Assembly: GCA_035477595.1 (NCBI GenBank)
Contig: DATIKM010000135.1
Coordinates: 1 to 30,250, forward strand
Direction of reading: 5' to 3'
Length of the DNA stretch: 30,250 nucleotides
DNA from: DATIKM01 sp035477595
Lineage (GTDB): Bacteria > Armatimonadota > Chthonomonadetes > Chthonomonadales > CAJBBX01
Below the pieces are notes generated by a model that saw only the letters and a program-made list of their open reading frames with translations, had not been told where the DNA came from and did not search any database. Shown here piece after piece: positions 16,282-23,835 of the stretch; the first letter of the stretch is position 1, and each line of letters starts with the position of its first letter. Position numbers and translations under genes: made by a program.

Positions 16282-16719
16282 ATGAGCAGGACGATGAGGA
16301 TCGCGCTGCTGACGGGCACGCTCTGCACGATGACAGGCGTCGTCGCAGGTGCGCAGTTGGGCAGCATCGTGAGAGGCGGGGTGGTCGTCGTCGCCGTCGA
16401 CCGCTTCGGCAGGGACATCAACAGGTTCGTGAACGACCTGATGGGCCAGAGAGGCGCCACGAGCCGGCACGCCACCAAGGTCGTTCCCATCCTGTCCATT
16501 GGGGACAGTGGCTACATCGGTGCGGTTCAGGTGGTGGGTCCGCAGCAAGCGGTCGACCGCGTCAGGGGCGTCGCCCAGCTCGAGGGCCGCTTCCGGCTCC
16601 CTGTTATCGAGCGGTTCCGCATCCGCGGGCTGGTACCCGTCGACACGAACGCACCTCACAGGGGGTTCAGCCGTGTCGAGGGCGTGGGCGTAAGCGCGAT
16701 TATCGACCTAAAGCTGTAG
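16282..16719 (+). CDS. Small secreted protein of unknown function
   Basis: A 145-residue protein with a signal peptide (about 1-24, ending VVAGA before QLG), so it should act outside the cytoplasmic membrane. I do not recognise the family. The mature part has a hydrophobic GGVVVVAVDRFG stretch, then a basic mid-section and an AQLEGRFRLPVIERFRIRG stretch, with alternating beta-like character and a C-terminus ending IIDLKL. ATG 16282 is chosen because GAGGTGA lies about five bases upstream and the signal peptide starts there. It sits 29 bases beyond the barrel gene's terminator with no obvious promoter of its own, so it may depend on read-through. Its neighbour suggests an envelope role, which is inference only. 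Confidence 0.72.
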   Translation: MSRTMRIALLTGTLCTMTGVVAGAQLGSIVRGGVVVVAVDRFGRDINRFVNDLMGQRGATSRHATKVVPILSIGDSGYIGAVQVVGPQQAVDRVRGVAQLEGRFRLPVIERFRIRGLVPVDTNAPHRGFSRVEGVGVSAIIDLKL

Positions 16720-16810
16720 ACAGTATCGGGGAGGCGCTGCCGCGACCGTCTGCAAGACGGGGGCAAGGTGGTCGGAGTCGTCGTTGCTCGACCCGCCCGG
16801 TCGGCAATGC

Positions 16811-16839
16811 GGCCCCGCCCCATCTGGTTGGGCGGGGCC
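16811..16839. terminator. Strong hairpin between convergent transcription units
   Basis: A perfect 10-bp G+C stem (GGCCCCGCCC with GGGCGGGGCC) encloses a 9-base loop. It lies 3 bases beyond the CCA end of the minus-strand tRNA and about 90 bases after the plus-strand secreted-protein gene. It has no U-run on either strand, so termination efficiency is uncertain. Confidence 0.6.
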
Positions 16840-16842
16840 GCC

Positions 16843-16918
16843 TGGTGGGCCCGGTAGGATTCGAACCTACGATCGATCAGTTATGAGCCGACTGCCTTAA
16901 CCACTAGGCCACGGGCCC
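16843..16918 (-). tRNA. tRNA with CAU anticodon, probably tRNA-Ile2 (lysidine-modified)
   Basis: A complete 76-base cloverleaf: 7-bp acceptor stem GGGCCCG/CGGGCCC, D stem GCCT/AGGC, anticodon loop CTCATAA, T stem GTAGG/CCTAC with TTCGAAT loop, discriminator A and an encoded CCA. The CAU anticodon could mean elongator Met or AUA-reading Ile2. The anticodon-loop flanks and the GTAGG T arm look more like the Bacillus Ile2 tRNA I remember than its Met tRNA, but this was not computed. It lies 39 bases after proS on the same strand. Confidence 0.93.
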
Positions 16919-16931
16919 TCAGCACGCCAAC

Positions 16932-16961
16932 ATTCTACCAGACCGGCGGGCGCTCCGTCAG
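16932..16961 (-). promoter_or_regulatory. Possible own promoter of the CAU tRNA
   Basis: On the minus strand, CTGACG (16961-16956) and TAGAAT (16937-16932) are 18 bases apart. This would start transcription about seven bases before the tRNA. The -35 overlaps the proS stop codon, so the tRNA may also be read from proS. Confidence 0.45.
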
Positions 16962-18397
16962 TACGCTCGTGCGAGGACCGCGATGCGCGTCGTCTCCCGG
17001 CCGCTGACGATACACGCGCCGGCGGCATCCGCGGGCTCGACGCACAGCACGCGCACCGTTGCCTTCGTCTCCTCCTGAACGCGCGCCTCATCCTCGGCCG
17101 ATCCGTCCCAGAACGCTCGGCCGAACCCTGTCTGCACGGCCTCCGCCAGCTCGCCCATCGAGCGCGCCTCGACGGTGTGCTCCTCGCGGAAGCGTAGAGC
17201 GCGGTCGTACAGCGCTCGCTGGATTGTCGCCAGCATTGCGCTGGCCGCGTCCGCCAGACCGGCCTGCGGAACGAAAGACTTGCCGTCACGCCCGGGCATG
17301 TCGCGCCGTGCCATGGCCACGGTGCTGTTCGCCACATCCTTCGGTCCGACCTCAATCCGGAGGGGCACGCCCCGCATCTCCCACTCGTTGAACTTATAGC
17401 CTGGCGTGGTCTCCTCGCGGTCGTCGAGCTTGACACGGTGGCGAGCGCCGATCTCGGCGACGATGCGGCTGGCAGCCTCCAGCACCGCCGCTCGCTCCGC
17501 GTCGGTGCGGAAGATGGGCACCACCACAATCTGCGTCGGCGCCAGCATCGGTGGCACCACCAAGCCCTCGTCGTCGGAGTGGGCCATGATGAGCGCACCG
17601 ATCAGCCTGGTGGAGACGCCCCAGCTCGTGGTCCACACGTGCTCCTGGCGGTTGTCGGGCGTCTGGTAGAGGATATCGAATGCCCGGGCGAAGTTCTGGC
17701 CGAGGTTGTGCGACGTGCCGACCTGAAGCGCTCTGCCGTCCTGCATGATGGCCTCGATGGCGTACGTGCGCAGCGCCCCCGCGAACTTCTCGCGGTCGGT
17801 CTTCAGGCCGCGCAGAACGGGCAACGCCATCACCTTCTCGGCGAAGTCCGCGTAGACATCGTTAAGGATAAGGAGCGTCTCCGCCTCCGCCTCGCCCGCT
17901 GTGGCGTGCGCAGTATGGCCTTCTTGCCACAGGAACTCCGCAGTCCGCAGGAATGGCCGCGTGCGCAGCTCCCATCGCACCACGTTGGCCCACTGGTTGA
18001 TCAGCATGGGAAGGTCGCGCCAAGAGTGGATCCAGCTTGCGAAGCTGCTCCCGATGATCGCCTCGGACGTGGGCCGCACCACGAGGGGCTCCGCCAGCTC
18101 CTCGCCGCCCGCGTGCGTGACAACCGCGACTTCGGGTGCGAACCCCTCGACGTGCTCGGCCTCCTTCTGCAAGAGGCTCATCGGGATGAAGAGCGGGAAG
18201 TAGGCGTTGACGTGCCCCGTCGCCTTGATGCGTCGGTCGAGCTCGGCCTGCATATTCTCCCAGATCGCGTAGCCGGTCGGCCGAATGACCATGCACCCGC
18301 GCACAGGCGAGTAGTCGGCCATCTCGGCGCGCGCAACGACGTCAAGGTACCACTGCGAGTAGTCCTGCGATCGAGGGGTGATGCCTTCCTTGGGCAC
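16958..18397 (-). CDS. proS: Prolyl-tRNA synthetase, archaeal/eukaryotic (ProS3) type
   Basis: Charges tRNA-Pro with proline. The 479-residue chain has class II motifs: RPTSEAIIGSSFASWI and RWELRTRPFLRTAEFLWQEGHTAHAT (motif 2), and GALIMAHSDDEGLVVPP (motif 3). An anticodon-binding domain follows, then a reduced C-terminal domain ending in Tyr, as in the Thermus thermophilus enzyme (477 residues). It lacks the large editing insertion of the standard bacterial ProRS. The frame continues to 18472, but GTG 18397 is preferred: GGAGGAA lies just upstream, the family N-terminus (PKEGITPRSQDYSQWY) starts there, and the 18472 ATG overlaps the likely -10 box. It lies downstream of the SteA operon on the same strand. 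Confidence 0.96.
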   Translation of the reverse strand: MPKEGITPRSQDYSQWYLDVVARAEMADYSPVRGCMVIRPTGYAIWENMQAELDRRIKATGHVNAYFPLFIPMSLLQKEAEHVEGFAPEVAVVTHAGGEELAEPLVVRPTSEAIIGSSFASWIHSWRDLPMLINQWANVVRWELRTRPFLRTAEFLWQEGHTAHATAGEAEAETLLILNDVYADFAEKVMALPVLRGLKTDREKFAGALRTYAIEAIMQDGRALQVGTSHNLGQNFARAFDILYQTPDNRQEHVWTTSWGVSTRLIGALIMAHSDDEGLVVPPMLAPTQIVVVPIFRTDAERAAVLEAASRIVAEIGARHRVKLDDREETTPGYKFNEWEMRGVPLRIEVGPKDVANSTVAMARRDMPGRDGKSFVPQAGLADAASAMLATIQRALYDRALRFREEHTVEARSMGELAEAVQTGFGRAFWDGSAEDEARVQEETKATVRVLCVEPADAAGACIVSGRETTRIAVLARAY

Positions 18398-18470
18398 GCG
18401 AGGTTCCTCCGGGGGGCCTGATGCGCGGAACGCGGCCTGCCACGGGCCGGCCGCGCTCGCAACGGGCGAC

Positions 18471-18476
18471 ATTATA
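18471..18476 (-). promoter_or_regulatory. Likely -10 box of the proS promoter
   Basis: The minus strand reads TATAAT here, over the stop codon of the upstream glycosyltransferase gene, predicting transcription from about 18464 and a leader of about 67 bases. No good -35 is visible, so confidence is moderate. Confidence 0.45.
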
Positions 18477-19329
18477 CCCGCGAGGGCCGGTCGGGGTCCG
18501 AGCGACGGACACCGGTCCAGCCGTCGACCCGGCGGAGGAGCGGTGAGCGATCGATCAGCTCGCTCAAGGACGAGCGCTCAGCCGCCAGGTGCAGCGTGGT
18601 GAGCGCCGCCAATGCGGCGATGAGCCACACGGTTGGGAGCGCTGCGCACAGGGAGAGCCCGAGGGAGGCACCCAGCGCATTCGACCCTGTGTCGCCCATC
18701 ATCGCCAGTCCGCGCCGGTCCCAGGCATAGAGCGCAAACGCCGGCAGCCACACGAGTGCCAGCGCGGGAGGACCATCTGCAGTCCAGCCCGCCGCCAGCA
18801 AGGGCACCGCAGCTATGAGGAGCGCGGCGCCAGCCCGTCCCGGACGCAGGTCCAGCAGGTTGAGGGCGTTCGCGCTGAGCGCGATGACCGCGCCAGACAG
18901 CAGAGCCTCCGGCCAGGCGGCCCCCAGCCCGAAGCGGGCTGTCGCCACGCCCACGCCCACGCCGCCGATGGCCTTGAGCGCCCCCGTGGTCACGCGACCC
19001 TCGAGCAGGAGGCGTCGGAAGTGACCGCGCAGGCCGCTCGATGAGCGGTCGCCCCAACGATCGTCGATGAACCCCAGTGCCCCAAAGGCACACAGCACCA
19101 CGAGCAGGGCCATCGCGTCGGGCGCCGCGGGGCGCGGCTGCGGCGGCCAGGCGAGTAGAGCGGGCGCCGACCATGCGATGACAGCTAGACCTGCGCCAAC
19201 CGGCACCCCGTCGCCCCGGAAGTTGGGGCGCACCATCTTGAGGGCAGTCAGCAGGCGCAGCGTGAGGGGTACCACCACGATGAGCCACAGCGAGGCCGCC
19301 GCGGTGCCAGCGGCCTGTGCTTCCGTCAC
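18472..19329 (-). CDS. WecA/MraY-like polyprenyl-phosphate sugar-phosphate transferase (GT4)
   Basis: Integral membrane enzyme of the family that moves a sugar-1-phosphate from a UDP-sugar to a polyprenyl phosphate, the first step of many envelope glycans. The 285 residues have about eight to nine hydrophobic segments and the family marks FIDDRWGD (D89, D90), NALNLLD (154-160) and MGDTGSNALGASLG (211-224). Where WecA and MraY have DGLDGL after the Asn-rich motif, this protein has DLRPGRAG, placing it in a divergent branch. GTG 19329 is chosen because its GTGA overlaps the upstream stop; a longer frame to 19542 lies inside the neighbour. Its place after SteA, SteB and a GT2 suggests a division- or wall-linked glycan. 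The substrate sugar is unknown. Confidence 0.85.
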   Translation of the reverse strand: MTEAQAAGTAAASLWLIVVVPLTLRLLTALKMVRPNFRGDGVPVGAGLAVIAWSAPALLAWPPQPRPAAPDAMALLVVLCAFGALGFIDDRWGDRSSSGLRGHFRRLLLEGRVTTGALKAIGGVGVGVATARFGLGAAWPEALLSGAVIALSANALNLLDLRPGRAGAALLIAAVPLLAAGWTADGPPALALVWLPAFALYAWDRRGLAMMGDTGSNALGASLGLSLCAALPTVWLIAALAALTTLHLAAERSSLSELIDRSPLLRRVDGWTGVRRSDPDRPSRV

Positions 19330-20012
19330 CGTGTCCGGTCCCGCAGGAGAGCTGCCCTGCGCTGCCACAGGGCGCGGCAGACGGCCACGAACTGGCGCGC
19401 CCTGTGCCTTATGTCGGCGGGACGCCTGCCGGTCACGCGGTGGGCCATGGTGGTCGCGATCTCGGTCACCCGGAGGCCTGCCAGCAGCGCGTCCACGGTG
19501 AGGCCGACCTCGACGCCGAACCCCTCGGACAGCGGGAGGCATCGGTTAAGCGCCGCTCTCGTCAGAGCGCGCTGGCCGCTGAGCGGTGAGATCATCGTTC
19601 GACCCGTGGCCCGGCGGATGCCCCACCGCGCGAGTCGGACCACGAGGCCAGCGCCTCCCCCGGCACCTGGCACAATGGGAAACCGCGCGATCGCCATATC
19701 GGCCTCACCGCAGAGAACGGGCGCCAGAAGGCACGATGCCTGCGCCGCCGTGTCCTCGAGATCGGCGTCGATGAACAGAAGCACATCGGCGTGTGTCTCG
19801 CCGGCTCCTGCGGTAAGCGCAGCGCCCTTGCCTGCGTTGCGCTGGAGACGGACCACTCTGGCGCCCGCTGCCTCCGCCTCACGAGCGGTGGCGTCTGTGG
19901 AGCCGTCGTCGACCGCGACGACCTCGCTGATGCCGCCTACGGCTCGCAGAGCGCGAATGGTGCGCGCGATGCGTGGCTCCTCATTCAAGGCCGGGACGAC
20001 AGCGGCTGTCAT
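19326..20012 (-). CDS. Family 2 glycosyltransferase
   Basis: A 228-residue GT-A fold enzyme of the dolichyl-phosphate-mannose-synthase-like group. It opens with VVPALNEEPRIARTI. The nucleotide-sugar motif is VDDGSTD (D35, D36) and the metal-binding DxD-type motif is IDADLED (D82, D84). SGQRALTR occupies the conserved region near the acceptor site. No clear membrane helix follows the catalytic domain, so it is probably soluble or peripheral. It is translationally coupled on both sides: ATGA overlap with the SteB gene, GTGA overlap with the GT4 gene. Its likely acceptor is a polyprenyl-linked intermediate made by that GT4, which is inference from context. Confidence 0.9.
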   Translation of the reverse strand: MTAAVVPALNEEPRIARTIRALRAVGGISEVVAVDDGSTDATAREAEAAGARVVRLQRNAGKGAALTAGAGETHADVLLFIDADLEDTAAQASCLLAPVLCGEADMAIARFPIVPGAGGGAGLVVRLARWGIRRATGRTMISPLSGQRALTRAALNRCLPLSEGFGVEVGLTVDALLAGLRVTEIATTMAHRVTGRRPADIRHRARQFVAVCRALWQRRAALLRDRTR

Positions 20013-20866
20013 TGGGTGGGGGTCGCTCGAGGTAGCAGACCCGCGCTGGCAGTCGGCTTTGCGCCGTAGTCGCCCGGCTCAGCGTCAGCCGCCAGCACCA
20101 CGGCTATACGCCCGATGTCGGTGTCGACGTTGTCTACCGTGGCGATGCCCTGCCCGGCGATGGCGCCGATATACGAGAAGGCGGCAGCCATGGGCTCGAC
20201 GAACAGGGTGCGCGCACCTAGTTCACGCAGGTGCCGGATCAGCGGTAGGTCGACCGCCTGGACGCGCTCGCGGTCTTCGTTGGTGGCTCCCCCCACGAGG
20301 ATGACCAGGTCCGCCCGGCGTGTGTAGTCGCCATCCGTGCGGGCGAGGCGCGCGTCGCGCAGGGCCTCAAGGTCCGAGCGCGGCCCCCCGCGTGCCGCAG
20401 ACACCGCCAGTATGCGGGACACGGCGTCGGGGCCGTCAGGCAGCGACGGGTGGGCCGCCTGAAGCTTCGGCACGAGCTCAGCCGCGCGCAACTGGACAGC
20501 GGCCGCGTATGTCGGCTCCACGACGGTCGTCCGCATAACCGTGGCGCCGGCGGCCTCGAGCGCCTCACGCACCAGCGTCGCCGCGTTCGCGTAGTCTCCG
20601 GTCTGTACGAGAGCGACGCGCTTCCCGGCGAGGCGCTCGCTAACCAGCGTGGGTGTTACGGCTGCGACGAAGCTGTGGTACCGAGCAACCTGCTCGCGGA
20701 GAGGCGCGATCTCGTTGGTGAACGTGACGTTGAGCTGCTCCTGGTGGCGAGTGAGGCGCTCCAACACCGGGCCCTGGACATAGGACATGCCGATCACCAT
20801 TCCCAGCCCAAGCGCCAGGAAGACGGCGACGAGCGTCACGAGATGGTACCGGAACCCGGGCCCCAT
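20009..20866 (-). CDS. SteB/MctB-family membrane protein
   Basis: Family known as mycobacterial copper transport protein MctB (Rv1698), and as SteB beside SteA in Corynebacterium. The 285 residues begin with the family hallmark FRYHLVTLVAVFLALGLGMVIG, one N-terminal membrane helix (about 7-27), then a short coiled coil (about 30-62). The soluble domain contains the typical VALVQTGDYA and VILVGGATNED stretches. There is no plausible channel, so a copper-channel label should not be taken literally; a role with SteA in septum or wall structure fits the gene order better. It starts 44 bases after SteA and overlaps the GT2 by 4 bp. Confidence 0.85.
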   Translation of the reverse strand: MGPGFRYHLVTLVAVFLALGLGMVIGMSYVQGPVLERLTRHQEQLNVTFTNEIAPLREQVARYHSFVAAVTPTLVSERLAGKRVALVQTGDYANAATLVREALEAAGATVMRTTVVEPTYAAAVQLRAAELVPKLQAAHPSLPDGPDAVSRILAVSAARGGPRSDLEALRDARLARTDGDYTRRADLVILVGGATNEDRERVQAVDLPLIRHLRELGARTLFVEPMAAAFSYIGAIAGQGIATVDNVDTDIGRIAVVLAADAEPGDYGAKPTASAGLLPRATPTQ

Positions 20867-20910
20867 AGGCGTCTCCGTGGCTGGTCAGAGCTGGCTGCGG
20901 CCGTGCGTGC

Positions 20911-22056
20911 TCAATCGGCCCCGATGGTGGATCGGAACGTCAGGCGAAGGGTGTTGGCCATCGTCCGAAGGAACGGCGAGTTCCACGCGATGACCCCGAG
21001 CGGGAACAGCCCGGCCGCGATCAGGATGAGCATCTCAATCGTGCGAGGACGGCTCCTCTGTGACCAGAGGCGCCCGATCCCCTTGGCGTCGACCAGCTTG
21101 CTCCCCACCCTCAGCCGGACCAGGAACGTGCTCGCCATGCCGCCCCGGCCCTTGTCCAGGAAGTCGAACAGCGAGTAGTGGGTTCCCACCGCGACGATGA
21201 GCGAAGCTCCCTTCTCGTGGGCAAGCAGCATCGCGACATCCTCGCTGGTGCCCGGCGCATGGAAGACGGTGGCTGTCAGACCCATGGCCTGCACGCGCGC
21301 GTATCCCGGCGCCTCTCGCGCGCCCCGCGCGTACCCATGGACCACCAACTCGGCGCCGCACCTCAGGGCCCGGTCGCTCACGCTGTCCATGTCGCCGATT
21401 ATCAGGTCAGGCCGCAGGCCCACATCCAGCAGCGCCTCAGCGCCTCCATCGACACCGATGAGGACCGGCCGCACGTCGCGCAGGTACGCTTCGATCGCCG
21501 CGAGGTCTTCGCGATGGCCCTCCCCGCGCACCACGACCATCGCATGCCGGCCACTGATACGGGTGCGAAGGTCGGGCACGTCTACCGGGTCAAGCAGCAG
21601 CGCCTTCTCTTCGGATAGGTACGAAAGGGTGTTCCGGGCGAAGGAGTCGAGCGCGGCGTCCACGTGCCTCGACGCTTCGTCCATCATGCGCTCGACCGCG
21701 GCGCGGTCCAACAGAGAGCCTGTGGCGCACAACCCGTCCGCCGTGCGGATGCAGGCGTCCTCCACGGTCGCACGCGAGCCGTCGCGCTGGAGGGCCGCGA
21801 CCATGAACTCGGCGCCGACGTCATCGAGCAACGGGATGCCGCCATCGATGAGGATCGACGGCCCCCGGTTGGGATATCGGCCAGACACGGAGCGCGACGC
21901 GTTGACGACCGCTGCCGGCCTGGCCTCCAGCAGGCCGCGGGCCGCCATCGCGTCAAGGTCGCTGTGGTCGATCACTGCGATGTCGCCGGGCCGCAGTCGC
22001 TTCACCAACGCCTTGGTGCGTCGGTCCGCTCGGAGCGTGCCCTCAATGGGCTCCAT
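20911..22056 (-). CDS. steA: SteA-like putative cytokinetic ring protein
   Basis: Homologue of SteA (Rv1697 type). The 381 residues include a central region resembling thiamine pyrophosphokinase (GVDGGAEALLDVGLRPDLIIGDMDS, near 200-224) and a C-terminal membrane helix (about 339-358) with a short tail. In Corynebacterium glutamicum SteA is linked to cell division and wall integrity; the enzymatic activity, if any, is unknown to me. The start ATG at 22056 has GAAGG upstream and sits 14 bases from the predicted transcription start. It is the first gene of a four-gene operon with SteB and two glycosyltransferases. Confidence 0.88.
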   Translation of the reverse strand: MEPIEGTLRADRRTKALVKRLRPGDIAVIDHSDLDAMAARGLLEARPAAVVNASRSVSGRYPNRGPSILIDGGIPLLDDVGAEFMVAALQRDGSRATVEDACIRTADGLCATGSLLDRAAVERMMDEASRHVDAALDSFARNTLSYLSEEKALLLDPVDVPDLRTRISGRHAMVVVRGEGHREDLAAIEAYLRDVRPVLIGVDGGAEALLDVGLRPDLIIGDMDSVSDRALRCGAELVVHGYARGAREAPGYARVQAMGLTATVFHAPGTSEDVAMLLAHEKGASLIVAVGTHYSLFDFLDKGRGGMASTFLVRLRVGSKLVDAKGIGRLWSQRSRPRTIEMLILIAAGLFPLGVIAWNSPFLRTMANTLRLTFRSTIGAD

Positions 22057-22076
22057 GGAGAACCTTCCCGAAGGCC

Positions 22077-22105
22077 ATTATGCGTGCAGGCGGAGTGGCT
22101 GTCAA
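22077..22105 (-). promoter_or_regulatory. Consensus sigma70-type promoter of the steA operon
   Basis: On the minus strand a perfect TTGACA (22105-22100) and CATAAT (22082-22077) are 17 bases apart, giving a start near 22070 and a 14-base leader. It diverges from the solute-binding-protein promoter. The 167 bases between the two promoters (22106-22272) show nothing else I can name beyond G+C-rich palindromic runs. Confidence 0.8.
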
Positions 22106-22272
22106 CGGAACCGCCTCGCGTGGCGACTGAGTGAGGGGCAGTCGTTGCTCCACGCCATCGAACTGCCCAGGCCACTAGTGCGCAGGGAACGGGGCGCAGC
22201 GCGCTACTGGCCTCAGGGATGGCGGCGCGGCGCCGCGCGCGCGCCTGCACGCCCTGGCCGGGCACCCGTTCC

Positions 22273-22302
22273 TTGACAGCGGCCGCCGGGCTCGCCTAGA
22301 AT
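22273..22302 (+). promoter_or_regulatory. Sigma70-type promoter of the solute-binding-protein gene
   Basis: A perfect TTGACA (22273-22278) and TAGAAT (22297-22302) are 18 bases apart, predicting a start near 22309 and a leader of about 57 bases. Confidence 0.75.
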
Positions 22303-22365
22303 CGAGCGCGCGGGGAGGGCCTCCAGCCTTTCGCGCGAACTCGCCGCACTCCCTGGGCTCCCGAC

Positions 22366-23673
22366 ATGAAGGTAACCCGCAGGACCGCCGTACTAGGGCT
22401 GCCGCTCCTCGCTGTGGGCGGTTGCGGGCGCGAGCGCGACCCTCGTCCGACGGTGCGATGGGTCGTCGATCCAAGCGCCGTACGGCCGGAGCAGATCCGG
22501 GTCTTCAATCAGCGGCACCCCGACATCCGCGTGATCAATGACCCAGACGCGGGGCCCCAGCGCGTCCTGACCCAGCTGGCTGGTGGCGTTCCGCCCGAGG
22601 TGTTCGCCATCTACTCCCCGCAGTCGGTCGCGATGTTCGCCCGCAAAGGCGTGCTCGAGGACCTGAGGCCCTGGGTCGCGCGACACGGCATCGACATGGG
22701 CGCCTTCTGGCCGCAGCTCGACGGCTTCATCTACCAGGGAGGCGATCGGCACGGCGGCGCGATCAACGGTTTCCCCGACAACTGCGGCGTCTACGTGCTG
22801 TTCTACAACAAGCGCCTGCTCCGCGAGGCAGGCGTCCCGGAGCCGAGCGACGCGTGGACGTGGGAGGAGTTCATCGAGGCTGCGCGCCGCCTGACCGTCC
22901 GCCGGAACGGGCGCACCGTGCAGTTCGGCGTGGTCTTGCCTCCGAGCTACTTCCTGGAGATGTTCCTCTGGCAGATGGGCCAGACCTGGTACAGCCCCGA
23001 TGGAACCCGTTGTATGCTCGACACCCCCGAGGCGCACCGGACCTTCGAGTTCTGGGCCTCTCTCCGGCAGGAGCACCGCGTGGCCCCGAGCGCATCTGAG
23101 GAACAGGGCCTGGCTGCGCTCGGCGGGTGGGGAGGCGCCCAGAACCTCTTCAAGGCCGAGAAGGCCGCAATGGTGATCACGGGTCGATGGCTCATCATCG
23201 AGTGGCGTCAGAACAAGGACCTCGAGTGGGACATAACGCCGGTGCCGTACGGGCGCGAGCGCAAGGGCATGCTGGAGAGCAAGATCTACGCCATCCCGCG
23301 CTCCTGCAAGCAGAAGGAGCTCGCGTTCACATTCCTGAGCCACCTGCTGAGCGAGGACAACCAGATGCTGGTGGCCGACTACGGCGACGGAAAGCCCAGC
23401 ATCGCGCGCTACTGCCGCACGCCCCGCTTCCTCTTCAACCCCGACTTCCCGAACGAGCGCCGCAACCACGTCTACATTGAAGAGATGCAGCACGCTCGGA
23501 TCAAGCAGCAGTCACCGTGGGTTCAGCAGCTCGATGTGGACACCATCCGGGATACGGAGTGCGACCGCATCTGGCAGGGCGAGATATCACCACAGCAGGC
23601 CGCCAACAACATCGCTCGCCGCATCAACGCCATCATCCGCCGCAACCGAGCGAACCCCAACCTCATGGACTGA
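22366..23673 (+). CDS. Extracellular solute-binding lipoprotein, sugar ABC-type
   Basis: A 435-residue periplasmic binding protein of the SBP_bac_1 (carbohydrate) class. The signal MKVTRRTAVLGLPLLAVGGC ends in lipidated Cys20, and its twin arginines (TRRTAVLG) allow export by the Tat route. The body has the family's landmarks: VLTQLAGGVPPEVFAIYS, then NCGVYVLFYNKRLLREAGVPEP with TWEEFIEAARRLT, and KAAMVITGRWLI. These proteins capture sugars or oligosaccharides for an ABC importer. No permease or ATPase gene is adjacent, so it is an orphan subunit here or works with components elsewhere. The ATG has only a weak ribosome binding site. The ligand cannot be told. Confidence 0.9.
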   Translation: MKVTRRTAVLGLPLLAVGGCGRERDPRPTVRWVVDPSAVRPEQIRVFNQRHPDIRVINDPDAGPQRVLTQLAGGVPPEVFAIYSPQSVAMFARKGVLEDLRPWVARHGIDMGAFWPQLDGFIYQGGDRHGGAINGFPDNCGVYVLFYNKRLLREAGVPEPSDAWTWEEFIEAARRLTVRRNGRTVQFGVVLPPSYFLEMFLWQMGQTWYSPDGTRCMLDTPEAHRTFEFWASLRQEHRVAPSASEEQGLAALGGWGGAQNLFKAEKAAMVITGRWLIIEWRQNKDLEWDITPVPYGRERKGMLESKIYAIPRSCKQKELAFTFLSHLLSEDNQMLVADYGDGKPSIARYCRTPRFLFNPDFPNERRNHVYIEEMQHARIKQQSPWVQQLDVDTIRDTECDRIWQGEISPQQAANNIARRINAIIRRNRANPNLMD

Positions 23674-23722
23674 GGCCGCGAACGCCCGACCGCGCTTACC
23701 GCCGGCTGGCGATGCCCGCGCT

Positions 23723-23751
23723 TTGCGTGCGTCCCTCGTGGATGCTATACT
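23723..23751 (+). promoter_or_regulatory. Likely cysE promoter
   Basis: TTGCGT (23723-23728) and TATACT (23746-23751) are 17 bases apart, with TG one base before the -10. The predicted start is near 23758, leaving a leader of about 78 bases. I see no T-box or other known leader element. Confidence 0.6.
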
Positions 23752-23835
23752 TTCTTCTACAGGTTACGTTTGCCCGCCTCCTGGTGCGGCTCGTTGCCAT
23801 CGCGACGCGCACCGCACCGATCGCGCTCTTCAACC

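Noticed and set aside
14725..16659. A 644-codon open frame on the minus strand opposite the SLH barrel gene
   Set aside because: It is the mirror of a G+C-rich gene; its translation is full of Arg, His and Asp runs with no domain, while the plus strand has signal peptide, SLH and barrel.
20009..20866. Annotation of the SteB/MctB protein as a copper channel
   Set aside because: It has only one membrane helix and no metal-binding motif I can see; operon context favours a division or wall role.
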